From contig NZ_CP011039.1 of assembly GCF_000238255.3 (NCBI RefSeq), forward strand, positions 1,847,001 through 1,911,000: a stretch of 64,000 bases of DNA, given 5' to 3'. Position 1 is the first letter of the stretch. The number at the start of each line of letters is the position of its first letter. Position numbers and translations under genes: made by a program. This document shows, piece by piece, positions 1 through 10,167 of this stretch. The notes below the pieces were generated by a model that did not search any database, was not told the DNA's origin, and saw only the letters and a program-made list of their open reading frames with translations. The DNA comes from Pseudoalteromonas spongiae UST010723-006. Its GTDB lineage: Bacteria > Pseudomonadota > Gammaproteobacteria > Enterobacterales > Alteromonadaceae.

Positions 1-623
1 ATCGCAGCACCTTTAATGCCCATGGCAGGCACTGGTCCAAAGCCAAAAATTAAAATAGGGTCCAAGATTGCGTTTATCACCCCCGCCCCGCCCATAATAA
101 TGCTGGGTGTTTTAGTATCGCCGCTAGCACGCAAAACGGCGTTACCAATCATTGGGGTAATAAGTAGCGCGCTGCCGATAAACCAAACCGTCATATAATC
201 ACGAATATAAACCAGCAGTTCTGGTGTCGCGCCAAGTAATGTAAAAATCGGTGTGATCAGTAAATAGCCAATAAATGACGTCACCACAACTAACAATGCA
301 GACACGATTAATGCGACTGCACCATCGAAACGCGCTTCAGCGTGATTATTTGCACCAAGTGCTTTAGCAATTATTGCCGATGTGGCGATACTGAGGCCTA
401 TTGCAAGGCTGATAACCGTAAATGTAACCGGAAAGGTAAAACTAATTGCAGCAAGTTGTTCTGTGCCCAACATACTGACAAAAAAAGTATCGACAATATT
501 AAACAACATTAAGGTGATCATGCCGAAAATCATTGGCACGGTCATTTTAACAAGTGTTTTTTCAATCGGCGCTTCGAGAAGCGATGCGGCGCTATTTGCT
601 GATTGCGATTTAGACTGTTGCAT
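1..623 (-). CDS. MATE family multidrug efflux protein (C-terminus beyond window)
   Basis: Reading the minus strand from the ATG at 623 gives 207 codons with no stop before the window edge, so only the N-terminal half is present. The product starts with a short polar stretch, then amphipathic and hydrophobic segments typical of MATE (NorM/DinF-type) exporters: a first helix containing PMIFGM and NIVDTFFV, a GTEQLAA turn, and later ATP-ELL and GDTKTPSI motifs that match the first half of the 12-helix fold. These inner-membrane proteins export drugs using a Na+ or H+ gradient. An AAGGG ribosome site lies 5 bases upstream of the ATG. The exact substrate cannot be told. Confidence 0.85.
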   Translation of the reverse strand, partial: MQQSKSQSANSAASLLEAPIEKTLVKMTVPMIFGMITLMLFNIVDTFFVSMLGTEQLAAISFTFPVTFTVISLAIGLSIATSAIIAKALGANNHAEARFDGAVALIVSALLVVVTSFIGYLLITPIFTLLGATPELLVYIRDYMTVWFIGSALLITPMIGNAVLRASGDTKTPSIIMGGAGVINAILDPILIFGFGPVPAMGIKGAA

Positions 624-973
624 GAGGACCCTTATATAAGCACCGCAACATTCTAATGAAATGAGCGCGTTGATACCATCGCAAATTAACTTTTTACAAA
701 CCCGCCCAACCAATGTAAACAAAAAGTAAACCAAAAGAATTCTATATTTACATTTGATTTATATAAATACACTGATATTCCGATAGATACTCAGTTAGTA
801 ACAGCTAACAACCACTGCTCCGACTAGTTTTTACACAACAACTTGCGCAATAAACATACCGAGATTACATTTCGAACAATTTTCAACCAAAAACCATCAA
901 ATAAATTAAATCATTGAATTTATTAGCAAATATTTTTTATTTGAAAACTATTGCATTTCTCTTACAACCGATA

Positions 974-1057
974 AATAAAGGGCTTGGTTATGTTCTCAAA
1001 GATTCATAAACAGAGTTATCCACAGATTTAGTGGATAACTAAATGTAGCCCTTTATT
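974..1057. repeat. Nested inverted repeats with DnaA-box-like sequences
   Basis: An outer 11-base inverted repeat (974-984 and 1047-1057, AATAAAGGGCT and its complement) encloses an inner 10-base dyad (1014-1023 and 1031-1040) with a 7-base loop. The inner dyad places TTATCCACA (1016-1024), which equals the consensus DnaA box, opposite TTATCCACT on the other strand (1030-1038). Possible roles are a DnaA titration or regulatory site, or a hairpin in a transcript; none is proven. Confidence 0.45.
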
Positions 1058-1898
1058 AATCAGCGATTACAAAAATAAATATGTCATAGAGTGCGCTAAT
1101 ATCAGTATCAAAAAAATTGCCAAGAAAAATATTGATACTTTTTCACTAGTGATTAATTCATTAATCGTTAGGTAAATCAAAATACTTATTATTAGAACCA
1201 ATTGCGCGTTTTATTTGCTCTTTGCTCTTAGCTCTTAAATAAGTATAAGGCGATTTACAACCGAGTATGTCTTTTTATTAGTGTCGGATAAGCGAAAACG
1301 ATACTTTTTAAGTTCCCAATCTCCTTATAGTTAAACTAGGCATAGCGTATTGTTTTTTAGCATTACACGTTTTCACTAATTTAATTGTTCTGGGCTTAAT
1401 TCTAATTATGATGAGTATTTGTGCCTTTTAGCTTCTTTATACACTCGAGTTTGAGATGTATCGCCACCGTTTTGCATTAGCCTGTCAGTTCAGTGAAGCA
1501 AATAAATCACAAAGTATTCGTAAATGCTCGCTTTAACATTTTATCTAAAAACACAGTTATAAGCCTGTATCCTATTGAGAATTAGACATTGTGAGTTTGA
1601 CTCAGTAATCAATAGCTTTTAGATATCCACCAATAATCGCTGATTATTTAAAAGTGTTAAAAGTAAAAACCAAGTTCAGTGTTTATATCATCCGTAAGCA
1701 CAATTTTAAGGTAATAAAATGAATGGCAAGGTAGCGAGTGTCTAATTTTTGACTTTAGATACTTCATTTTAATATGTAATTTCCATCATTTTTAAAACAC
1801 TAATGAACAAATAACACACGAAAGCAGTTAAAAAACTAGCAAGTTGCACAACAAATATGCATTCAAACCACTTTTTTAACTTTCTTAATTAATAGTTG

Positions 1899-1927
1899 TT
1901 GACACTTCCCCATGCTGTCATTAATAT
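1899..1927 (+). promoter_or_regulatory. Sigma-70 promoter of the tRNA-Asn array
   Basis: A TTGACA box at 1899-1904 and TAATAT at 1922-1927 are spaced by 17 bases and followed by a GC-rich discriminator (CGCCCCG) that is typical of stable-RNA promoters under stringent control. The first tRNA starts 25 bases after the -10 box. Confidence 0.85.
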
Positions 1928-1952
1928 TTCGCCCCGTTGAGAACAACGCCAT

Positions 1953-2029
1953 TCCCCCTTAGCTCAGTTGGTTAGAGCGACGGACTGTTAATCCGCAGGT
2001 CCCCCGTTCGAGTCGGGGAGGGGGAGCCA
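1953..2029 (+). tRNA. tRNA-Asn (GTT), copy 1
   Basis: A 77-base gene with a paired acceptor stem (TCCCCCT/AGGGGGA), encoded CCA, D-arm GCTCAGTTGG, anticodon GTT at 1987-1989 and T-arm GTTCGAGTC. First of four identical copies. Confidence 0.97.
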
Positions 2030-2049
2030 AGTTCTTAGCATTTAACGAT

Positions 2050-2126
2050 TCCCCCTTAGCTCAGTTGGTTAGAGCGACGGACTGTTAATCCGCAGGTCCC
2101 CCGTTCGAGTCGGGGAGGGGGAGCCA
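2050..2126 (+). tRNA. tRNA-Asn (GTT), copy 2
   Basis: Identical in sequence to copy 1, 20 bases after it, with encoded CCA. Likely in the same precursor transcript. Confidence 0.97.
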
Positions 2127-2154
2127 ATCGTTAATCTACTTTAAGTATGCTTGT

Positions 2155-2231
2155 TCCCCCTTAGCTCAGTTGGTTAGAGCGACGGACTGTTAATCCGCAG
2201 GTCCCCCGTTCGAGTCGGGGAGGGGGAGCCA
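2155..2231 (+). tRNA. tRNA-Asn (GTT), copy 3
   Basis: Identical to copies 1 and 2, 28 bases after copy 2, with encoded CCA. Confidence 0.97.
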
Positions 2232-2252
2232 AAGCACACTGCCTATTGTTGT

Positions 2253-2329
2253 TCCCCCTTAGCTCAGTTGGTTAGAGCGACGGACTGTTAATCCGCAGGT
2301 CCCCCGTTCGAGTCGGGGAGGGGGAGCCA
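2253..2329 (+). tRNA. tRNA-Asn (GTT), copy 4
   Basis: Identical to the other three, 21 bases after copy 3, with encoded CCA. No clear intrinsic terminator follows before csrD. Confidence 0.97.
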
Positions 2330-2526
2330 ATTCTTACCTTTCTATATTACATTTTATTACCTTTATTAGACTTTTCTTAGAATATAACTTACCATTTCAT
2401 AAGTGATTTTTTGTATTAGTGACAGAGTTTTGGTCTTGCATAGCTGACAAGTATGCCGATCTATTGTTGTCCCCTATTTCATTTAATACAATCTACCAAT
2501 TAATACAGCGTGAGATAAGAAAAACC

Positions 2527-4458
2527 ATGGCAGGATTAACTCGCTTTATTACAATCCAAGTATTTTTTTGCTTGCTAGCAACAGCACTTACTGGATATAT
2601 GCTTAATTCAGCGTTGCATCAATATGCAAACTCGCAACAATTAAAAGTGCAAAGAGCAATCGATCTTGAACTCGCTCAAATAACGACTGAGCAAGATATC
2701 GAAGCATTCGCAAAGAATATAAAGTTACAGTACAACCTTGATAAATTAGTCATTAAAGACAAAGAAAATGAAACTATTTTCAGCAATCAAGGCAACTTAA
2801 ACTACCTGCCCTTTTTAGTAAAACACCTACAAAATTACAAACCGTTTATTCGCTCTCAACATGGCGCGGGAAGCGATTTAGGTCTTAAAATCGAGTTTAC
2901 GCTACGCCTACAGCAAACCGCTGAAATCGTACAAAATGCGTTTTTGATTTTATTTTTGATCATTTTAGTGCTCACCCTTGTGCCTTTTATCACGTTAAAG
3001 CTGACATTAATGCAAGCGTCAAATCGTATGGGCGATGCCATTTCAAATATGGTCGATAAGTACATTGAAAATGACAGTAAAGATGGCAAACTCGACTCAT
3101 CTCTTGCTGATAACGCAGTGAGCAATATTTTTCCGAGCATTGTTCGCTTAAATGGCTTTTTAAAGCGCAAGCAAAAAGACATTGAATCCTCTGCCCTTGA
3201 TATTAAACGTGAAGCCTACAAAGACACTGTGACAGGGCTAGGCAACCGTAATTTATTTATAGAGCACTACGAACACCAAATTGAAAACGCCGATAAACCG
3301 TGTTTCGGTACCCTTGCCGTTATACGCTGTACTGAATTGAACTTAATAAACCAAACGCGCGGTTATCAGCAAGGCGATGAATACATTAAAGATGTGTCAG
3401 ATCTCATCACCCAAGCTATTGGCACTTACTCTGGCAGCACCAGTTATCGCTTAAATAGTTCAGACTTCGCAGTACTGTTAATCAACGTACCAATTAAAGA
3501 AGCAGAAAAACTTGGCGAAGTACTGCAAAGTAAATTCACTGAATTTCAACAACACGTTGAACTTACCAGTGTCGCAAATACCGGTATTGTGTCTTTTGAA
3601 ACAGGCAAGCCACTTAGCCCACTATTGGCGCAAGTAGATACTGCTCTTAGCCTTGCACAAAGTAAAACCACAAATGGCTACCATATTCAAAAAGAAAGCG
3701 ACATAATTGATAATGTTTCAGCAAGTTTTGGTAATCAAAATTGGCGTCAAGTGATTGATGATGTATTAAACAACAATCGCATTCAGTTAATGATCCAAAC
3801 CATTATGCCAACCAGTCGTAGTGCTAAGGCCTACTCTGAGATATTCGCGCGTTTTAAAACGTCTGACGAACACATTTTGCCAACCTCTTCGTTCTTAGCA
3901 ATGAGTGAAAAGCTCAATCAACACGCACATGTAGACCGTCTTGTTATCGAAGAAGCAATTAATGCAATTAAAACGCGTAACCTGAACGACCAGTTTTTCG
4001 GTGTAAACGTATCGGCTAAAAGCGCTCACGACGAGCAGTTTTCGATTTGGCTTGAACGTCGCTTACTAAAAGATAATGCCATTGCCGCTAAATTAATTTT
4101 TGAAGTGAGTGAATTCGGTTTACAACAAAACGTAAAAGCATCAAAACGCTTTATTGATATGATCCACCGTGTAGGTGCGCGTATTACCGTTGAACGTTTT
4201 GGTGTTGGCTTAACCTCATTTAAGTTTTTCCGCGATTTAAAACCTGATTTTATTAAAATGGATGCAACCTACACGCGCGGCTTAGAAGAAGATAAAAACA
4301 ACCAGTACTTTATGCGTTTAATGGTTGATTTGGCTCACCGCATTGGCGTTACTGTACTTGCCGAAGGAGTCGAAAGCCAAGAAGAAAAACACATTATTGA
4401 ACAACTGTGTTTAGATGGTGCACAAGGCTATTACATCGAAAAGCCCAAAGAGATTTAA
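2527..4458 (+). CDS. csrD: CsrD-like RNase E specificity factor (degenerate GGDEF-EAL)
   Basis: 643 residues. CsrD is a membrane protein that, without cyclic-di-GMP catalysis, targets the CsrB/CsrC small RNAs for RNase E decay and so raises CsrA activity. Two membrane helices (about 7-26 and 137-159) flank a periplasmic loop. A GGDEF-like domain follows in which the signature is degenerate (S-S-D-F near 311-314), then an EAL-like domain with EIF for EAL (near 438) but recognisable DFIKMD and AEGVES blocks. The frame is open from a GTG at 2419, but the ATG at 2527 is preferred because the N-terminus M-x-x-LT-x-F resembles known CsrD starts; neither start has a strong ribosome site. Confidence 0.85.
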   Translation: MAGLTRFITIQVFFCLLATALTGYMLNSALHQYANSQQLKVQRAIDLELAQITTEQDIEAFAKNIKLQYNLDKLVIKDKENETIFSNQGNLNYLPFLVKHLQNYKPFIRSQHGAGSDLGLKIEFTLRLQQTAEIVQNAFLILFLIILVLTLVPFITLKLTLMQASNRMGDAISNMVDKYIENDSKDGKLDSSLADNAVSNIFPSIVRLNGFLKRKQKDIESSALDIKREAYKDTVTGLGNRNLFIEHYEHQIENADKPCFGTLAVIRCTELNLINQTRGYQQGDEYIKDVSDLITQAIGTYSGSTSYRLNSSDFAVLLINVPIKEAEKLGEVLQSKFTEFQQHVELTSVANTGIVSFETGKPLSPLLAQVDTALSLAQSKTTNGYHIQKESDIIDNVSASFGNQNWRQVIDDVLNNNRIQLMIQTIMPTSRSAKAYSEIFARFKTSDEHILPTSSFLAMSEKLNQHAHVDRLVIEEAINAIKTRNLNDQFFGVNVSAKSAHDEQFSIWLERRLLKDNAIAAKLIFEVSEFGLQQNVKASKRFIDMIHRVGARITVERFGVGLTSFKFFRDLKPDFIKMDATYTRGLEEDKNNQYFMRLMVDLAHRIGVTVLAEGVESQEEKHIIEQLCLDGAQGYYIEKPKEI

Positions 4459-4470
4459 TTTACACCATTT

Positions 4471-4496
4471 AAAAAGGGGCTTTATCGCCCCTTTTT
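4471..4496 (+). terminator. Intrinsic terminator after csrD
   Basis: A perfect 10-base stem (AAAAAGGGGC and its complement) with a 6-base loop, ending in five T. It separates csrD from the rsx operon. Confidence 0.85.
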
Positions 4497-4650
4497 AACG
4501 CCACAATTACCTTTTGTTTAAATTTCACACTAAACTCCCCCACACTACTTTAACAATTGAAACTGAATGAGATTTGTTTAGCGGAATAAGTTGAGCTTTA
4601 ATCCGAAAATTTGGATAATAAGCGTCAAATGTAGCGCATATAAGATTTCA

Positions 4651-5232
4651 ATGACCGAATACCTACTGTTACTCATTGCCACAGTATTAGTAAACAACTT
4701 TGTTTTGGTACAGTTCTTAGGCCTGTGCCCGTTTATGGGTGTGTCTGGCAAGCTGGATACCGCAATTGGTATGTCTCTTGCGACTACTTTTGTACTCACG
4801 TTGGCATCAGTCACCAGTTACCTCGTAAATCAATATATTCTTATACCGCTCGAGCTCACTTTTCTGCGCACTATGAGCTTTATTTTAGTAATCGCAGTTG
4901 TTGTGCAATTTACCGAAATGGTGGTACGTAAAACCAGCCCGACATTGTATCGCTTACTGGGTATATTTTTACCGTTAATCACCACCAACTGTGCGGTACT
5001 TGGCGTAGCGCTATTAAACACCCGTGAGCAACACTCATTTTTACAATCGGCAATTTACGGCTTTGGCGCCGCAGTCGGTTTTTCATTGGTACTTGTTTTA
5101 TTTGCGGCAATGCGCGAGCGATTAGCGGCAGCAGACGTACCAGCCCCATTTAAAGGCGCGTCTATCGCCATGATCACAGCTGGTTTAATGTCGTTGGCAT
5201 TTCTTGGCTTCACCGGACTGGTAAAACTGTAA
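4651..5232 (+). CDS. rsxA: Electron transport complex subunit RsxA/RnfA
   Basis: 193 residues, the normal RnfA length, as an integral membrane subunit with about six helices. It is part of the Rnf/Rsx ion-translocating electron-transport complex, which in enterics keeps SoxR reduced. The N-terminus MTEYLLLL and the [17 protein letters not shown] block are hallmark RnfA sequence; conserved cysteines sit in LGLCPF and TTNCAV (the paired Cys proposed to hold an Fe-S cluster with RnfE). An upstream in-frame TTG at 4591 was rejected because the family begins at the ATG at 4651. First gene of the rsxABCDGE operon; the rsxB ATG follows its stop immediately. Confidence 0.95.
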   Translation: MTEYLLLLIATVLVNNFVLVQFLGLCPFMGVSGKLDTAIGMSLATTFVLTLASVTSYLVNQYILIPLELTFLRTMSFILVIAVVVQFTEMVVRKTSPTLYRLLGIFLPLITTNCAVLGVALLNTREQHSFLQSAIYGFGAAVGFSLVLVLFAAMRERLAAADVPAPFKGASIAMITAGLMSLAFLGFTGLVKL

Positions 5233-5787
5233 ATGACTTTATTCTACGCCCTACTCGCCTTAGGCGGTTTAGCGCTGTTATTTGGCGCAATTCTTGGCTT
5301 TGCCGCAATTCGCTATAAAATTGACGGCAACCCTATCGTCGAACAAATCGATGAAATATTACCGCAAACGCAATGCGGTCAGTGTGGCTACCCTGGCTGT
5401 CGCCCTTATGCAGAAGCCATTGCTAATGGTGACGACGTTAACAAGTGCCCACCGGGAGGCGAAGCAACGGTACAAAAGCTCGCGGATTTAATGGGAGTTG
5501 AAGCCAAACCGCTTGCTGGCGGCGAAGAAAAAGAACCGATTAAAACAGTTGCCTACATTCGAGAAGATGAATGTATTGGCTGTACTAAATGCATTCAAGC
5601 ATGTCCTGTTGATGCCATTGTCGGCGCAACACGCCAAATGCACACGGTATTAATTGACGAATGTACAGGGTGCGATCTGTGCGTTGAACCTTGTCCGGTA
5701 GACTGCATCGACATGGTGCCAGTTAAAACCACAAGTAAAAACTGGAAATGGGACTTACAAGCCATTCCAGTAACAAATATCGATTAG
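5233..5787 (+). CDS. rsxB: Electron transport complex ferredoxin subunit RsxB/RnfB
   Basis: 184 residues. An N-terminal membrane anchor (about 4-26) is followed by a four-cysteine cluster motif in [17 protein letters not shown] with a later Cys in NKCPPGG (a 4Fe-4S domain), then two classical ferredoxin motifs, C-x2-C-x2-C-x3-CP in [14 protein letters not shown] and [14 protein letters not shown]. RnfB passes electrons between the soluble donor side and the membrane subunits. The ATG directly abuts the rsxA stop, so the two are probably translationally coupled. Confidence 0.95.
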   Translation: MTLFYALLALGGLALLFGAILGFAAIRYKIDGNPIVEQIDEILPQTQCGQCGYPGCRPYAEAIANGDDVNKCPPGGEATVQKLADLMGVEAKPLAGGEEKEPIKTVAYIREDECIGCTKCIQACPVDAIVGATRQMHTVLIDECTGCDLCVEPCPVDCIDMVPVKTTSKNWKWDLQAIPVTNID

Positions 5788-5796
5788 AGGTTGTTG

Positions 5797-8472
5797 GTGG
5801 AATCTATTTTAGAACAAATTGAACGTGGTAAGCTTTGGTCGATTCCGGGCGGTGTACACCCTGCCCCGAATAAAGCGAGTTCAACACAACAACCAATTAA
5901 GCGCTTACCGTTACCTGAAAGTTTAACTATTCCGCTTAAGCAACACATTGGCGATAACGGGCGTTTGCTCGTTAAAACGGGTGATCGTGTATTAAAAGGT
6001 CAAGCCTTAACCGAACCTGCAGGCCACTGGAGCGTGCCTGTACATGCACCAACCTCTGGTACTATCAGCGAAATCGCGATGAAGCCAACCACACACCCAA
6101 GTGCATTGCCTGAGCCGAGTGTAGTATTACTGCCAGATGGTGAAGACACATGGTGTGAACTATCTCCATGGCCTGACTTTTATGCCAAATCTGACCAAGA
6201 GATTGTAACCCGTATTCACAGTGCCGGTATCAGCGGTATGGGCGGTGCGGGTTTTCCTGCATATGTTAAAGCCCAGCCTAAAAATGAAATAGAATTTCTA
6301 ATCATTAACGGTGTTGAATGCGAGCCATATATCAGCGCCGATGACATGCTGATGCGTGAGCATGCTAGCGAGTTAATTAAAGGCATTGAGGTATTACGCA
6401 AACTTTATCAGCCAACCAAAATTTTAATTGGTATTGAAGACGATAAGCCTGAAGCGATCGCTGCACTGAAAAAAGCCTGTGAAAATGACCACTATACTCA
6501 AGTATGCCCGGTGCCAACTAAATACCCATCGGGCGGTGAAAAGCAACTTATTCAACTGTTAACGTCAAAACATGTACCACAAGGTGGGATCCCATCTGAT
6601 ATTGGTATGGTGGTTCATAATGTCGGTACTATTTTCGCTATTTATCAGGCCATATACGAAGGCAAACCGCTTATTGAGCGTGTTGTAACGGTAACAGGTG
6701 AAACCATTTCAACACCCGGTAATGTTTGGAGTTTACTCGGTACACCAATCAAGTTCTTGCTCGAACAAAGCGGCTTTCAGCCACAGCAGTGGCAACGTGT
6801 AATTATGGGCGGTCCAATGATGGGCTTTACCTTACCGAGCGTACGCCTTCCAATAATAAAAACCAGTAACTGCGTGCTCGCGCCAAGTGAACATGAAATG
6901 CCGATGCCCGGTGAAGAAAAAGCCTGTATTCGCTGCAGTGCGTGCGCCGACGCCTGCCCTGCTACACTACTACCACAGCAGCTACAATGGTTTGCCAAAA
7001 GTAAAGAATACGACAAGTTAGAAGAACATAACTTATTTGACTGTATTGAATGCGGTGCGTGTGCCTATGTGTGCCCAAGTGAAATTCCACTGGTGCAATA
7101 TTACCGTGTTGCCAAGGCAGAAATTCGTCAAGAGCGCGAAGATAAGGTTAAAGCAGAACGTGCAAAAGAGCGTTTTGAAGCACGTAATGAACGTTTGAAG
7201 CGCGAACAAGAAGAACGCCAAAACCGACACAAACGCGCGGCAACACGAACGAACGATGACGCTAAGTCGAAAGTTGAAGAAGCCTCGAAACGAGTTTCAT
7301 CAAATGATAAAAGTGCAGCTGTTCAAGCAGCTTTAGCGCGCGCTAAAGCAAAACGTTCAGATAATGGTGAGCCAGATAATTCTGAAATGGCAAAGCTGCG
7401 TGAAGAACGAAAAGCACAAGCTCGCGCATATAAAGAAGAAAAACCAGCAGCGACAAGTAATGACAGTAAGAAAGATGCCGTTGCAGCTGCAATAGCACGT
7501 GCAAAAGCGAAAAAAGCCGAGCAAACAAACGAGCAAGATGTAAAAGATAATACGAGCGACCCGCGTAAAGCAGCCGTCGCCGCAGCAATAGCTCGCGCCA
7601 AAGCTAAAAAAGAAGTGAAAGGTTCCGATGACGATGCCAATAATAGCGCTACTAATGAAACGGACACATCGAGCGATAACGATCCACGTAAAGCCGCTGT
7701 TGCCGCTGCTATTGCTCGTGCAAAGGCTAAAAAGGCTGCACAGCAGGCTGAAGAACCATCAACTGAAACGCTTGATGAAACCAAGGCTCAAGACGCAAGC
7801 GAAAGCACCAGTGATGATCCACGTAAAGCAGCAGTCGCCGCTGCTATCGCTCGTGCAAAAGCCAAAAAGGCAGCAAAGCAGGCTGAAGAATCATCAACTG
7901 AAGCGCTAAATGAAACCAAAGCTCAAGACGCAGACGAAAGCACCGATGATGATCCGCGTAAAGCCGCTGTTGCCGCAGCTATCGCTCGTGCAAAAGCCAA
8001 GAAGGCTGCAAAGCAGGCTGAAGAATCATCAGCAAAAGCGCTAGATGAAACGGAAACCCAAGACGCAGACGAAAGCGCCAGTGATGATTCACGTAAAGCA
8101 GCTGTTGCCGCTGCTATTGCTCGTGCAAAAGCTAAAAAAGCTGCAAAGCAAACTGAAGAATCATCAGTAAAAGAGCTAGATGAAACGGAAATTCAAGACG
8201 CAGACGAAAGCGCCGATGATGATCCACGTAAAGCCGCAGTCGCTGCCGCTATTGCTCGTGCAAAAGCCAAAAAAGCAGCCAAGCAAGCGGCTGAGCAAAA
8301 CGACTTGCCACAATCGAACGATAACGATGTGGAGCAACAAGATAACCTAGCTGCAGTTGAGACAACTGAGAAACCAAAACTCGATGCTGAAGCGAAGAAA
8401 AAGGCAGCGATAGCCGCTGCAATCGCAAAGGCTAAAGCCAAAAAAGCGCAACAAGATAAAGGATCGGAATAA
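5797..8472 (+). CDS. rsxC: Electron transport complex subunit RsxC/RnfC with long Ala/Lys repeat tail
   Basis: 891 residues from the GTG at 5797, chosen because an AGAGG site lies 6 bases upstream; in-frame TTG codons at 5791 and 5794 are too close to it. RnfC is the NADH/FMN-binding peripheral subunit. Seen: the GG(V/I)HP start, HAPTSGT barrel region, the GMGGAGFP and GGEKQLI nucleotide/FMN blocks, and two 4Fe-4S motifs starting at Cys377 ([12 protein letters not shown]) and Cys416 ([12 protein letters not shown]). After about residue 450 comes a charged coiled segment, then nine copies of an A-rich motif ending ARAKAKK, separated by acidic linkers. Such tails are known in RnfC of several gammaproteobacteria; this one is long. 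Confidence 0.93.
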   Translation: MESILEQIERGKLWSIPGGVHPAPNKASSTQQPIKRLPLPESLTIPLKQHIGDNGRLLVKTGDRVLKGQALTEPAGHWSVPVHAPTSGTISEIAMKPTTHPSALPEPSVVLLPDGEDTWCELSPWPDFYAKSDQEIVTRIHSAGISGMGGAGFPAYVKAQPKNEIEFLIINGVECEPYISADDMLMREHASELIKGIEVLRKLYQPTKILIGIEDDKPEAIAALKKACENDHYTQVCPVPTKYPSGGEKQLIQLLTSKHVPQGGIPSDIGMVVHNVGTIFAIYQAIYEGKPLIERVVTVTGETISTPGNVWSLLGTPIKFLLEQSGFQPQQWQRVIMGGPMMGFTLPSVRLPIIKTSNCVLAPSEHEMPMPGEEKACIRCSACADACPATLLPQQLQWFAKSKEYDKLEEHNLFDCIECGACAYVCPSEIPLVQYYRVAKAEIRQEREDKVKAERAKERFEARNERLKREQEERQNRHKRAATRTNDDAKSKVEEASKRVSSNDKSAAVQAALARAKAKRSDNGEPDNSEMAKLREERKAQARAYKEEKPAATSNDSKKDAVAAAIARAKAKKAEQTNEQDVKDNTSDPRKAAVAAAIARAKAKKEVKGSDDDANNSATNETDTSSDNDPRKAAVAAAIARAKAKKAAQQAEEPSTETLDETKAQDASESTSDDPRKAAVAAAIARAKAKKAAKQAEESSTEALNETKAQDADESTDDDPRKAAVAAAIARAKAKKAAKQAEESSAKALDETETQDADESASDDSRKAAVAAAIARAKAKKAAKQTEESSVKELDETEIQDADESADDDPRKAAVAAAIARAKAKKAAKQAAEQNDLPQSNDNDVEQQDNLAAVETTEKPKLDAEAKKKAAIAAAIAKAKAKKAQQDKGSE
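7315..8450 (+). repeat. Tandem repeats encoding the RsxC tail
   Basis: Nine copies of a segment encoding (D/S)[17 protein letters not shown] or a variant lie in frame inside rsxC. The last four full units are about 138 bases each and are close at the DNA level (starting near 7681, 7816, 7954 and 8092), while the first copies are diverged, which suggests recent expansion at the 3' side. The antisense frames here are open only because of the repeat composition. Confidence 0.85.
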
Positions 8473-8473
8473 C

Positions 8474-9529
8474 GTGCAATTATCCTTAAGCAGCTCGCCA
8501 CACAAACACAGCCATAAGTCGCTCGGTGCACTTATGCTCAAAGTTGCCTTTGCAGCAAGCCTAGGCATTGCCTGTCAGGCTTACTTTTTTGGTTTTGGTG
8601 TAATTATTCAATTATTGCTGGCAATTATCACTGCGATTGCGGCCGAAGCTTTTGTGCTAAAACTACGTAAGCGCAATATAAAATCCGCGTTAAGCGATTA
8701 TAGCGCGGTACTTACTGCCGTGTTACTTGCTATCAGTATACCGCCGCTTGCGCCTTGGTGGGTGATTGTTATTGGTACCGCGTTTGCCATTATTTTTGTT
8801 AAACAACTGTATGGCGGCCTTGGTTTTAATTTATTTAACCCTGCGATGGCAGGCTATGTGCTGTTGTTAATTTCGTTTCCGGTACAAATGACAACATGGT
8901 CACCTCCCATTGAACTTGCATTTAATCAACATACCCTGTTAGATGAAATTAGCGTTATCTTTACTGGCATAACCCAAAGCGGACTCACAACAGAGCAGTT
9001 AAGACTCGGCGTAGATGGCGTGTCTATGGCAACCCCACTCGATACGCTAAAAATTAGTCTTAGCAAAGGGCTCACCACCTCAGAAAGTTTGCAAAACCCA
9101 ATTTTTGGCGAACTTGCTGGAATCGGTTGGCAATGGGTTAATCTAGCATACCTATTAGGCGGCATTTATTTATTAAAAGCGCGCGTTATTAACTGGCATA
9201 TTCCAGTAAGCTTTATAGCTAGCCTTGCTATTTGTGCCAGCATTGGTGTGATGTTTCACCCAGGTGTTAGTACCGGTCCTGTGCTTCATTTATTTAGTGG
9301 CGCAACCATGTTAGCTGCATTTTTTATTGCCACCGACCCGGTGTCTGCATCAACAACGAATAAAGGCCGTTTAATTTACGGTGCCTTAATTGGCCTGTTG
9401 GTTTACCTTATTCGTACTTATGGTGGATACCCTGACGCTGTTGCGTTCTCTGTATTGTTACTCAATATGGCGGTGCCTTTAATTGACTTCTACACGCAGC
9501 CAAAAGTGTATGGCGCTAAGGAGCAATAA
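8474..9529 (+). CDS. rsxD: Electron transport complex membrane subunit RsxD/RnfD
   Basis: 351 residues with about nine to ten membrane helices, starting at a GTG one base after the rsxC stop. RnfD is homologous to NqrB and carries covalent FMN on a threonine. The expected flavinylation motif is present as S-M-A-T-P-L with Thr187, the same position number as reported for the Vibrio cholerae protein. The [16 protein letters not shown] block and the TDPVSAS block are also conserved. Its stop codon overlaps the rsxG start by one base. Confidence 0.93.
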   Translation: MQLSLSSSPHKHSHKSLGALMLKVAFAASLGIACQAYFFGFGVIIQLLLAIITAIAAEAFVLKLRKRNIKSALSDYSAVLTAVLLAISIPPLAPWWVIVIGTAFAIIFVKQLYGGLGFNLFNPAMAGYVLLLISFPVQMTTWSPPIELAFNQHTLLDEISVIFTGITQSGLTTEQLRLGVDGVSMATPLDTLKISLSKGLTTSESLQNPIFGELAGIGWQWVNLAYLLGGIYLLKARVINWHIPVSFIASLAICASIGVMFHPGVSTGPVLHLFSGATMLAAFFIATDPVSASTTNKGRLIYGALIGLLVYLIRTYGGYPDAVAFSVLLLNMAVPLIDFYTQPKVYGAKEQ

Positions 9530-10167
9530 TGTTATCTAAATCAATTTCTAAAAACGCACTAATTTTAGGCGCGTTTGCAATTGCCAGCACTGCGGTAGTA
9601 ACCCTTACTTACATCGCAACTAAGCCTGCGATTGAACACAATAAACAGCAAAAACTAATGACAACATTAGGCCAAGTTATTAGTGAAAGTGACTACGACA
9701 ACACACTTTATTTAGATTGTGCGCAGATTAAAGAAGATTATTTAAATCACGCGAGTGTTACCAAAGTTTATCGCGCTAAAAGTGGTGATAAGCCCGTCGC
9801 AGTGGTTCTACAATCAACTGCACCAGATGGTTACAGCGGTAATATTGAAATTCTTTCTGCCATTTATATTGATGGCACAATAGCTGGTGTACGCGTTATT
9901 GAACACAAGGAAACGCCAGGGCTTGGTGATAAAGTAGAAATTCGTCGCTCAGACTGGATAACCAGTTTTGATGGCAAACGCCCTACTTCAATTAAAGATA
10001 CGTCATGGGCAGTAAAAAAAGATGGTGGTCAATTTGACGCATTTACAGGTGCAACAATCACGCCTCGCGCCGTGATTAATGCCGTTAAACGTGCAAGTCT
10101 TTATACCCAAAATCAGCATCAAGCGCTGTTTAATCAAGATAATTTATGCGGAGTAAATAATGACTGA
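9529..10167 (+). CDS. rsxG: Electron transport complex FMN-binding subunit RsxG/RnfG
   Basis: 212 residues with one N-terminal membrane helix (about 9-31) and a periplasmic FMN-binding domain. The covalent FMN motif (S/T)GAT is present as TGAT with Thr176, in the block [23 protein letters not shown] is another family signature. A clear AAGGAG ribosome site precedes the ATG, which overlaps the rsxD stop; the 3' end overlaps rsxE by 8 bases. The flavin is normally attached by the ApbE transferase, not encoded here. Confidence 0.93.
   Translation: MLSKSISKNALILGAFAIASTAVVTLTYIATKPAIEHNKQQKLMTTLGQVISESDYDNTLYLDCAQIKEDYLNHASVTKVYRAKSGDKPVAVVLQSTAPDGYSGNIEILSAIYIDGTIAGVRVIEHKETPGLGDKVEIRRSDWITSFDGKRPTSIKDTSWAVKKDGGQFDAFTGATITPRAVINAVKRASLYTQNQHQALFNQDNLCGVNND

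Larger units (their letters stand above)
624..1952. other. Gene-free AT-rich spacer, 1.3 kb
   Basis: No convincing reading frame was found on either strand. It holds the upstream region of the MATE gene, a nested inverted-repeat structure with a perfect DnaA-type nonamer (974-1057), a 13-base inverted repeat (1057-1069 and 1634-1646), and the promoter of the tRNA-Asn array at its right end. The rest is AT-rich and featureless to me. It could be a decayed remnant of lost genes. Confidence 0.6.

Noticed and set aside
1953..2329. Prophage or island attachment site in the tRNA-Asn array
   Set aside because: tRNA-Asn genes are frequent integration targets, but no integrase and no partial tRNA copy was found within the window.
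2419..2526. GTG-started 36-residue extension of csrD
   Set aside because: No ribosome site at 2419, and the residues after the ATG at 2527 align with the known CsrD start.
7323..7784. 153-codon minus-strand frame rich in Ala and Ser
   Set aside because: It is a mirror of the RsxC repeat tail; the repeat composition keeps the opposite strand open. No ribosome site.
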